Source: SB21 sp964415295
GTDB lineage: Bacteria > CLD3 > SB21
Assembly (NCBI GenBank): GCA_964415295.1
Contig: CAYPYN010000019.1
Span: 1-10,696, forward strand
Direction: 5' to 3'
DNA: 10,696 nt
Both the position numbers and the translations under genes were made by a program. The notes beneath the pieces are model-generated. The model ran no database searches, had not been told where the DNA came from, and saw only the letters and a program-made list of their open reading frames with translations. Position 1 is the first letter of the stretch. Each line of letters starts with the position of its first letter. Below, in pieces: positions 6,174 to 10,696 of this stretch.

Positions 6174-6479
6174 ATGCATATCAAAAAGAACGACACCGTG
6201 ATGGTTATATCGGGTAACCAGAAGGGAAAACAAGGTAAGGTCTTAAAAGTTTTTCGTGATGAGGACAAAGTGCTCGTCGAAGGCATTAATCTCCGCAAGA
6301 AACACATAAAACCTAATCAGCAGAACCCGCAGGGCGGTATTCAGGAAAAAGAGATCGCCATCAATGTATGTAAGGTCATGTTGGTGCATAATGGCAAAAG
6401 AACACGCGTCGGCCATAAAAAGCTGGAAGACGGTACAAAAGTTCGCGTGGCCAAAGCGACAGGCGAAGTGGTAAACTAA
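6174..6479 (+). CDS. rplX: 50S ribosomal protein L24
   Basis: L24 initiates large-subunit assembly and lies near the tunnel exit. The product is 101 aa (E. coli 104). The KOW motif occupies about residues 6-33 (DTVMVISGNQKGKQGKVLKV), followed by VEGINLRKKHIKPNQQNPQG (35-54) and the C-terminal HNGKRTRVGHKKLEDGTKVR. The segment before RTRVG is VMLVHNGK and has no Cys pair, unlike the CPxC-containing L24 of many other bacteria. ATG 6174 has GAAGG at 6163-6167. The gene is 29 nt after rplN and 28 nt before rplE. Confidence 0.97.
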   Translation: MHIKKNDTVMVISGNQKGKQGKVLKVFRDEDKVLVEGINLRKKHIKPNQQNPQGGIQEKEIAINVCKVMLVHNGKRTRVGHKKLEDGTKVRVAKATGEVVN

Positions 6480-6507
6480 AGTTTTATTCATAACGAGGAA
6501 TCGATAG

Positions 6508-7167
6508 ATGGCTAAGGAAGCAAAAGAAGGCAAAGACGCCAAGGGTAAAGAAGGCAAAGAGAAACAGGCCAAAAAGGGCGGCGAAGCGGCTCACGCCAAA
6601 CGCGTACCGGTAGATAAGAACTACAAGGTCCGTTTGTTCGAAGATTATAAAGCGCGCATCATTCCGGCTCTGCAGAAGAAATTTAATTACAAGAACGTCA
6701 TGCAGACCCCCAAGATCGAGAAGGTCGTAATCAATATGGGCGTCGGAGCGGCGACCCAGGATTCCAAACTTCTGGATGCGGCTGTCCATGATATGATTGC
6801 GATCACCGGCCAGAAGCCTTCGATCCGCAAAGCCAAAAAAGCGATCTCGAACTTCAAGCTGCGTCAGGGCGTGCCGATTGCATGCTTCGTGACACTGCGC
6901 CGTGCATCGATGTATGAGTTTCTGGACCGTTTGCTGAATGTGGCGATTCCCCGTATCCGTGACTTCAAAGGCGTTCCCGACAAGTCGTTCGACGGCCGCG
7001 GAAATTATACGCTCGGCGTCAAAGAGCAGATCATCTTTCCGGAGATCGACGTTGATAAGATGGACCGCGTGCGCGGTATGGATATCACGATCGTGACCTC
7101 CGCCAAGACCGATGAAGAAGCATACGAACTGCTCAAAGAGTTCGGCATGCCGTTTAAGAAGAAATAG
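6508..7167 (+). CDS. rplE: 50S ribosomal protein L5 with a basic N-terminal extension
   Basis: L5 binds 5S rRNA with L18 and forms the central protuberance and a bridge to S13. The product is 219 aa, against about 180 for the family. The L5 core begins near residue 41: VRLFEDYKARIIPALQKKFN, then VMQTPKIEKVVINMGVG (64-80), ITGQKPSIRKAKKAISNFK (96-114), AIPRIRDFKGVPDKSFDGRG (147-166), KEQIIFPEI (172-180) and DRVRGMDITIVTSAKTDEE (186-204). Residues 1-38 are a Lys/Gly/Glu/Ala-rich leader beginning MAKEAKEGKDAKGKEGKEKQ. The start is firm: GAGG at 6495-6498 lies nine bases before ATG 6508, and no in-frame SD/ATG pair occurs nearer the core. E. coli's spc repressor S8 binds near rplE's start; no such structure is apparent here. 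TAG stop. Confidence 0.96.
   Translation: MAKEAKEGKDAKGKEGKEKQAKKGGEAAHAKRVPVDKNYKVRLFEDYKARIIPALQKKFNYKNVMQTPKIEKVVINMGVGAATQDSKLLDAAVHDMIAITGQKPSIRKAKKAISNFKLRQGVPIACFVTLRRASMYEFLDRLLNVAIPRIRDFKGVPDKSFDGRGNYTLGVKEQIIFPEIDVDKMDRVRGMDITIVTSAKTDEEAYELLKEFGMPFKKK
6523..6560 (+). repeat. 14-nt direct repeat inside the rplE leader
   Basis: AAAGAAGGCAAAGA is present exactly at 6523-6536 and again at 6547-6560, a 24-nt (8-codon) period in frame. It encodes the two KEGK copies of the L5 N-terminal extension, which suggests that the extension grew by a short tandem duplication. Confidence 0.8.
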
Positions 7168-7185
7168 TTGTTCCGATTAACCGAT

Positions 7186-7201
7186 AAGGAGTAAGACCTT
7201 G
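7186..7201 (+). promoter_or_regulatory. Strong SD serving a TTG start (rpsN)
   Basis: AAGGAG at 7186-7191 lies seven bases before TTG 7199-7201. The following codons (ATKAWVAK) correspond to the S14 N-terminus, so TTG is the likely start; there is no in-frame ATG before residue 34. Confidence 0.8.
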
Positions 7202-7384
7202 GCAACAAAAGCATGGGTAGCTAAGACGAAGAGGACACCGAAATTTTCCACCAGGGCTGTGACGCGCTGTAAGCGCTGCGGGCGCCGCCGGGCCTATATG
7301 AGAAAATTCGCGATCTGCCGTATATGCTTCCGGCAATTGGCTCTCAACGGAGAGATCCCGGGTGTGCGTAAAGCCTCCTGGTAA
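7199..7384 (+). CDS. rpsN: 30S ribosomal protein S14, zinc-binding short form
   Basis: S14 is a late-binding small-subunit head protein next to S3, S10 and S19. The product is 61 aa from a TTG start, the length of the short zinc form (type Z). Four cysteines make the expected site: Cys24 and Cys27 (RCKRCGR) and Cys40 and Cys43 (ICRICFR), CxxC-x12-CxxC. The family ending CFRQLALNGEIPGVRKASW is complete. E. coli and many Bacteroidota use the longer zinc-free form, so this is a useful lineage marker. It lies between rplE and rpsH as usual. Confidence 0.97.
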   Translation: MATKAWVAKTKRTPKFSTRAVTRCKRCGRRRAYMRKFAICRICFRQLALNGEIPGVRKASW

Positions 7385-7433
7385 CCGAAGACCACGAAGT
7401 TTTGTCGATTTTATAAAGCAAGGAGTTTTTTCA

Positions 7434-7832
7434 ATGTCAATGACGGATCCAATTGCGGATTATTTAACGAAAGTCCGTAACGCCATACAGGCCAAAAAGA
7501 AAAGCGTGGACGTCAAAGCGTCCAACCTGAAACGCGATATCACCCAGATCCTTTTGGAGCAGGGGTACATCAAGGACTACACCAATTTTGACGACGGTGT
7601 TCAGGGTGTCATTCGTATTTATCTCAAGTACGATGAAAAGCAGAAAAGCGTGATCAAACACATTTCCAAAGTCAGCACACCCGGTTTGAGAAAATACGCA
7701 GGCGTTAAAAAACTGCCCCGCGTAAAGTCCAATCTTGGGATCGCGATTCTTTCGACGTCCAAAGGCGTCATGACGAATAAAAAAGCCAAATTAGAAAATG
7801 TCGGCGGAGAAGTTCTCTGCTACGTTTCGTAA
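7434..7832 (+). CDS. rpsH: 30S ribosomal protein S8
   Basis: S8 binds the central domain of 16S rRNA (helix 21) and in E. coli represses the spc operon. The product is 132 aa (E. coli 130). It contains TDPIADYLTKVRNA (4-17), the SNLKRDITQILLEQGYIKDY region (30-49), KHISKVSTPGLRKYAG (75-90), KKLPRV, and the RNA-binding signature STSKGVMTNKKAKLENVGGE (107-126), ending VLCYV. The frame is open upstream into rpsN, but ATG 7434 is the start because AAGGAG at 7420-7425 is eight bases before it; the second ATG, at 7440, is fourteen away. The spacer before it is 49 nt. Confidence 0.97.
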   Translation: MSMTDPIADYLTKVRNAIQAKKKSVDVKASNLKRDITQILLEQGYIKDYTNFDDGVQGVIRIYLKYDEKQKSVIKHISKVSTPGLRKYAGVKKLPRVKSNLGIAILSTSKGVMTNKKAKLENVGGEVLCYVS

Positions 7833-7851
7833 AAAGTTTAGGAGTATTAAA

Positions 7852-8394
7852 GTGTCACGAATTGGAAAAAAGCCCATTACGATACCCGATAAAGTCAACG
7901 TTTCGATTAAGGGTACGGAGATCACGGTCAAAGGGCCCAAAGGCGAGTTGAAACAGATGTTCCATCCCGAGACCGAGATCAAGGTGGAAGGAAAAGAGAT
8001 CCAGATCGGCCGGAAGAACAACACCAAGTTCCATCGTTCTCTGCACGGTTCGGTCCGTGCCGTGATCGCCAACATGGTTTCGGGCGTCTCCGAAGGATTC
8101 GAAAAGAAACTCGATATCGTCGGTGTTGGTTACAAGGCCGAACCGAAAGGCAAGATGATTCAGTTCAATGTTGGTTTCTCCCACCCGATCCTGTTTGCGC
8201 CGCCGGCCGGAATCGAAATCGCCGTCCCTACGCCGACCAGCGTCGTGGTGAAAGGCATCGACCGCCAATTGGTCGGGCAAGTGGCCACGAAGATCCGTTC
8301 TTTCAAGATGCCGGAACCCTATAAAGGCAAGGGTATCAAATATTCCGAGGAAATCATTCGCCGCAAAGCCGGAAAAGCCGCGGCTAAGAAGTAA
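7852..8394 (+). CDS. rplF: 50S ribosomal protein L6
   Basis: L6 binds 23S rRNA near the sarcin–ricin loop and the factor-binding site. The product is 180 aa (E. coli 177) from a GTG start: (M)SRIGKKPITIP, then the first L6 fold (EITVKGPKGEL, 23-33), HRSLHGSVRAVIANMVSGVS (61-80), EGFEKKLDIVGVGYKAEPKG (81-100), GFSHPI (108-113), and the family signature PEPYKGKGIKYSEEIIRRKA (154-173). GTG 7852 is chosen because AGGAG (7840-7844) is seven bases before it; an upstream in-frame ATG at 7798 lies inside rpsH and would add 18 unrelated residues. It is 19 nt after rpsH. Confidence 0.97.
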   Translation: MSRIGKKPITIPDKVNVSIKGTEITVKGPKGELKQMFHPETEIKVEGKEIQIGRKNNTKFHRSLHGSVRAVIANMVSGVSEGFEKKLDIVGVGYKAEPKGKMIQFNVGFSHPILFAPPAGIEIAVPTPTSVVVKGIDRQLVGQVATKIRSFKMPEPYKGKGIKYSEEIIRRKAGKAAAKK

Positions 8395-8429
8395 TTGTTG
8401 ATCAACCTTTTTAAATAAGCAGAAATAAA

Positions 8430-8798
8430 ATGGCAAACAAGAATATCGAAAAAGCATCAAAAAGATTACGGATCAAAAGACGTGTCCGTAAGAAAATTTT
8501 TGGCAGTGCGGCCAAGCCGCGGCTGTCGGTTTTCCGGAGCCTGAAGCATATTTATGCCCAGTTGATCGACGATCAGGCCGGCGCTACGCTGGTCAGCGTT
8601 TCCAGCTTGGCGGAAGATCTCAAAAAAGGAGCGGAAAAAGGCAAGATCTCGGTCAGCAAACTGATCGGGATGGAATTGGCCAAAGCCGCCAAAGCCAAAG
8701 GTATCGAAACGGCGGTATTCGACCGCAACGGGTATCAATACCACGGCCGCGTCAAAGCGGTGGCCGAAGGCGCCCGCGAAGGCGGATTGAAATTCTAA
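8430..8798 (+). CDS. rplR: 50S ribosomal protein L18
   Basis: L18 binds 5S rRNA with L5 and attaches it to the large subunit. The product is 122 aa (E. coli 117). It shows the basic N-terminal KRLRIKRRVRKKIFG (11-25), then KPRLSVFRSLKHIYAQLIDD (29-48), GATLVSVSS (51-59), the VSKLIGMELAKAAKAKGIET segment (75-94), VFDRNGYQYHGRVKAVAEGA (96-115) and REGGLKF, all typical. The start ATG 8430 has almost no SD: the preceding bases are ATAAGCAGAAATAAA, unlike most other genes here. An upstream perfect palindrome (GTTGATCAAC, 8397-8406) lies just after the rplF stop. Confidence 0.97.
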   Translation: MANKNIEKASKRLRIKRRVRKKIFGSAAKPRLSVFRSLKHIYAQLIDDQAGATLVSVSSLAEDLKKGAEKGKISVSKLIGMELAKAAKAKGIETAVFDRNGYQYHGRVKAVAEGAREGGLKF

Positions 8799-8829
8799 CG
8801 AGTTCATTTTTGAAACTAACGAGGCATAG

Positions 8830-9363
8830 ATGAAGAAAAAGGGATTTACGAAGAAACAGAACCCGGAAACGCCGGGCGAACTGGATCTGAAAGAAGAGCG
8901 CGTCGTTCATATCAACCGTGTGGCCAAAGTGGTGAAAGGCGGACGCCGTTTCAGTTTTAATGCGATCGTTGTGGTCGGAGACGGCAAAGGCCGCGTCGGT
9001 ATCGGATTGGGCAAGGCCAACGAAGTACCGGATGCCATCGCGAAAGGCAAAGAAGATGCGAAGAAAAACATGATCTTTGTTCCGCTTAAAGGCGGAAGCC
9101 TTCCTCACGAAGTAACGGCTAAATTCGGCGCGGGTAAAGTGCTGTTGAAACCGGCCTCCAAAGGTACCGGAATCATCGCCGGATCCGCTGTTCGCGCCGT
9201 ACTGGAATCGGTCGGAGTAACGGATATCCTGACCAAATGCAAGGGTTCGTCCAATCCTCATAACGTGGTCAAAGCGACCATGAAGGCTCTGAGCGAAGTG
9301 ACTAACGCCCGCGAAGTCGGCGCCTTAAGAAGTCTCTCGGTTATGGAAGTTCTTACTAAATAG
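8830..9363 (+). CDS. rpsE: 30S ribosomal protein S5
   Basis: S5 lies at the mRNA entry side with S3 and S4 and influences decoding accuracy. The product is 177 aa (E. coli 167). After a short charged leader (1-19), the N-terminal double-stranded RNA-binding-like domain holds ERVVHINRVAKVVKGGRRFS (23-42), then VVVGDGKGRVGIGLGKANEV (47-66) and AIAKGKEDAKKNM. The C-terminal domain contains LKPASKGTGIIAGSAVRAVL (106-125), GVTDILTKCKGSSNPHNVVK (129-148) and TMKAL. The ram and spectinomycin-loop regions look wild type by eye. SD GAGG at 8821-8824 is five bases before ATG 8830. TAG stop. Confidence 0.97.
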   Translation: MKKKGFTKKQNPETPGELDLKEERVVHINRVAKVVKGGRRFSFNAIVVVGDGKGRVGIGLGKANEVPDAIAKGKEDAKKNMIFVPLKGGSLPHEVTAKFGAGKVLLKPASKGTGIIAGSAVRAVLESVGVTDILTKCKGSSNPHNVVKATMKALSEVTNAREVGALRSLSVMEVLTK

Positions 9364-9380
9364 CATAGGTAGTAAACAAA

Positions 9381-9629
9381 ATGAAATTATTGAAAATTAC
9401 CCAGGTCAGAAGTGTCAACGGCGCCATGTATGCGCATCGTTCCACCGTGCGAGCATTGGGATTGCACAAGATCGGCCAGTCGGTTTATCACAACGACACG
9501 CCGCAGGTTCGTGGTATGGTACACAGTGTCAACTATATGGTCAGTATGGAAGAAGTGAGCGAAAAACCCAAAGAAGTAAAAAAAGAAAAGAAAAGCGGCT
9601 ACAAAGTAGTTAAAGCCAAGAAAGCTTAA
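9381..9629 (+). CDS. rpmD: 50S ribosomal protein L30 with a Lys-rich tail
   Basis: L30 is a small large-subunit protein that is absent from a number of bacterial lineages. The product is 82 aa, against about 58-62 usually. The core LKITQVRSVNGAMYAHRSTV (4-23), RALGLHKIGQSVYHNDTPQV (24-43) and RGMVHSVNYMVSMEE (44-58) fits the family (ALGLxKxxxxV, then a RGM(I/V) motif). Residues 59-82 (VSEKPKEVKKEKKSGYKVVK and AKKA) are a basic tail outside the fold. The start ATG 9381 follows only a modest AGGT at 9367-9370, and the spacer after rpsE is just 17 nt, so translation may be coupled to S5. Confidence 0.95.
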   Translation: MKLLKITQVRSVNGAMYAHRSTVRALGLHKIGQSVYHNDTPQVRGMVHSVNYMVSMEEVSEKPKEVKKEKKSGYKVVKAKKA

Positions 9630-9655
9630 CCGATTTTAGGATGCGAGGAAACATA

Positions 9656-10138
9656 ATGAACTTAAGTAATCTGAAGTACGCCAAAGGCTCACGGAAAAAA
9701 CAAAAACGTATCGGACGCGGTGAAGGCTCCGGTCACGGAGGCACTTCCACCAAAGGTAACAAAGGATTGAAGTCCCGTTCCGGCGTCCACATGAAGGCCT
9801 GGTTTGAGGGCGGACAGATGCCGTTGCAGAGACGGCTTCCCAAATACGGGTTCACCAATATTTTCAGGAATCCTTATCAGATCGTCAATCTGAGTTCCCT
9901 GGCCCAGTTTGATGCGGCAAAAGTGGATGTGCAGTCGCTGCATGCCGCCGGACTCATCAGCAAAAAAAGCCAGCCCGTAAAAATTTTAGGAAACGGTGAG
10001 ATAAGCAAAGCCCTTCAGATCGAAGTGCATGCCATCAGCGCTTCGGCCAAAGAAAAGGTCGAAAAAGCAGGCGGTAAAGTAACAGTACTGGGCGTCAAGA
10101 AGACGGTGTTGGTCAAGGCGAAGAAACAGAAAAAATAG
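9656..10138 (+). CDS. rplO: 50S ribosomal protein L15
   Basis: L15 is a 23S rRNA-binding assembly protein with a long basic N-terminal arm. The product is 160 aa (E. coli 144). The arm has GSRKKQKRIGRGEGSGHGGT (11-30), STKGNKGLKSRSG (31-43), then FEGGQMPLQRRLPKYGFTN (50-68); the folded part has the VNLSSLAQFD and LHAAGLI segments, KILGNGEISKALQIEVHAIS (109-128) and AKEKVEKAGGKV (131-142), followed by a basic tail. ATG 9656 is used because GAGG at 9645-9648 is seven bases before it; the in-frame ATG 9641 would place that SD inside the gene. TAG stop. Confidence 0.97.
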   Translation: MNLSNLKYAKGSRKKQKRIGRGEGSGHGGTSTKGNKGLKSRSGVHMKAWFEGGQMPLQRRLPKYGFTNIFRNPYQIVNLSSLAQFDAAKVDVQSLHAAGLISKKSQPVKILGNGEISKALQIEVHAISASAKEKVEKAGGKVTVLGVKKTVLVKAKKQKK

Positions 10139-10175
10139 GCTTATCCACTTCATTCAGCTATAAGAGTAATCTACG

Positions 10176-10696
10176 ATGCTTCAAACTTTTGCAAACGTCT
10201 TCAAAATACCCGAATTGCGGCGCCGAGTGCTTTTCACTCTCGGTATTTTGCTGATCGAACGAATTGCAGCCCACATTCCCGCGCCGGGGATCAACGCCAT
10301 TGCGTTAGGACAATATTTCAAGCAAGCTGAAAACACGCTGCTCAGTTTCTACGATCTTTTTGCGGGTGGAGGTCTCAGCCAGGCTACCATCGCGGCACTG
10401 GGTATTATGCCGTACATCAGTACTTCGATCATCCTTCAATTGTTGGGAACGACCATACCGTATCTGCAGAAACTTCAGAAAGAGGGCGACGAAGGCCGCA
10501 AGAAAATCAATCAAATGACCCGTTACGGCACGGTGGCTCTGTCGGCCATCCAGGCTTTGGGCGTTTCCACCTGGCTCTGCAGCCTCAGTGTCGTCGTAGG
10601 AAATCAGGAAGTCAAAGTGGTTCCGGATCAGGGCCCTATGTTCTATCTACTCACGATGGTAACGATGACCACGTGTACGATGTTCATCATGTGGCT
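10176..10696 (+). CDS. secY: Preprotein translocase subunit SecY, N-terminal part (partial)
   Basis: SecY is the membrane channel of the Sec translocon, docking on the ribosome at L23/L29 and working with SecE, SecG and SecA. The 3' end of the gene lies beyond the window; 173 complete codons are present. The N-terminus MLQTFANVFKIPELRRRVLF precedes transmembrane helix 1 (about 18-33, with the IPAPGI motif at 34-39). LFAGGGLSQATIAALGIMPY (61-80) covers the plug and the start of helix 2, followed by ISTSIILQLL, the cytosolic KLQKEGDEGRKKINQMTRYG (99-118), helix 3 (about 119-141) and the beginning of helix 4 up to MFIMW. All are characteristic of bacterial SecY. The start ATG 10176 follows a weak AAGAG at 10162-10166. 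It closes the spc block as in most bacteria. Confidence 0.96.
   Translation, partial: MLQTFANVFKIPELRRRVLFTLGILLIERIAAHIPAPGINAIALGQYFKQAENTLLSFYDLFAGGGLSQATIAALGIMPYISTSIILQLLGTTIPYLQKLQKEGDEGRKKINQMTRYGTVALSAIQALGVSTWLCSLSVVVGNQEVKVVPDQGPMFYLLTMVTMTTCTMFIMW
10223..10243 (+). other. Hairpin-forming stretch early in secY
   Basis: GAGTG (10225-10229), a CTTTT loop and CACTC (10235-10239) form a perfect five-base-pair stem, extendable by CC/GG (10223-10224 and 10242-10243) across a two-base bulge, followed by TATTTTG. It lies in codons 16-23 of secY, so it is coding sequence first; a weak pausing or attenuation role is speculative. Confidence 0.3.

Noticed and set aside
6480..6540. S8 autoregulatory binding site at the rplE start, as in the E. 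coli spc operon
   Set aside because: I could not find a stem with the internal bulge pattern of the helix 21 mimic; the region is AT-rich and then low-complexity coding.
7362..7433. Longer S8 starting inside rpsN
   Set aside because: It would overlap the S14 end in another frame and lacks an SD; AAGGAG at 7420-7425 clearly serves ATG 7434.
8397..8406. Perfect palindrome GTTGATCAAC between rplF and rplR as an operator
   Set aside because: Ten-base palindromes are frequent by chance; there is no nearby promoter or second copy.
7855..8460. 201-codon open frame on the minus strand
   Set aside because: It is the antisense shadow of rplF and has no recognisable domain.

Overview
The window is an uninterrupted, one-direction (+ strand) ribosomal protein cluster of the classical S10–spc type. 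It runs from the last codons of tuf (EF-Tu) through rpsJ-rplC-rplD-rplW-rplB-rpsS-rplV-rpsC-rplP-rpmC-rpsQ (S10 block) and rplN-rplX-rplE-rpsN-rpsH-rplF-rplR-rpsE-rpmD-rplO-secY (spc block), with secY cut off by the window end. No gene of the standard order is missing, and there are no mobile elements, tRNAs, rRNAs, CRISPR arrays or foreign insertions. No convincing promoter or terminator lies inside the cluster, so one long transcript, or two joined ones, is the simplest reading.

Organism: a bacterium of roughly 50% GC. The L4 protein resembles Bacteroidota-type L4 as I remember that family (IKGEDTGRKV near the start, IFGIEPNDHA, QKGTGGAR instead of QKGTGRAR, then TFGP), and the L23 C-terminus agrees. 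Most genes, however, have good Shine-Dalgarno sequences (GGAG/GAGG 5-10 nt before the start), which many Bacteroidota lack, and S14 is the short four-cysteine zinc form. I infer a member of the wider FCB group outside the SD-poor Bacteroidota classes, at low to moderate confidence; there is no rRNA here to settle it.

Layout: 1-53 tuf end; 102-5746 S10 block; 5776-10138 spc block; 10176-10696 secY start. Every gene is separated from the next by 17-87 nt and none overlap. Together the genes make the EF-Tu end, 7 small-subunit proteins (S10, S19, S3, S17, S14, S8, S5), 13 large-subunit proteins (L3, L4, L23, L2, L22, L16, L29, L14, L24, L5, L6, L18, L30) plus L15, and the core subunit of the Sec translocon that docks at the ribosome exit site.

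What is out of the ordinary is not a new system but lineage-specific decoration of ordinary proteins. L29 is about twice normal length with a C-terminal domain I do not recognise, L4 carries a Lys-rich internal insertion, L5 a Lys/Gly/Glu-rich N-terminal extension containing a DNA-level duplication, and L30 a Lys-rich tail. Other points are an altered L22 tunnel-hairpin tip, a recurring AAGTTT(T)A element in the intergenic spacers, and stop codons that are TAA or TAG but never TGA (15/7/0).
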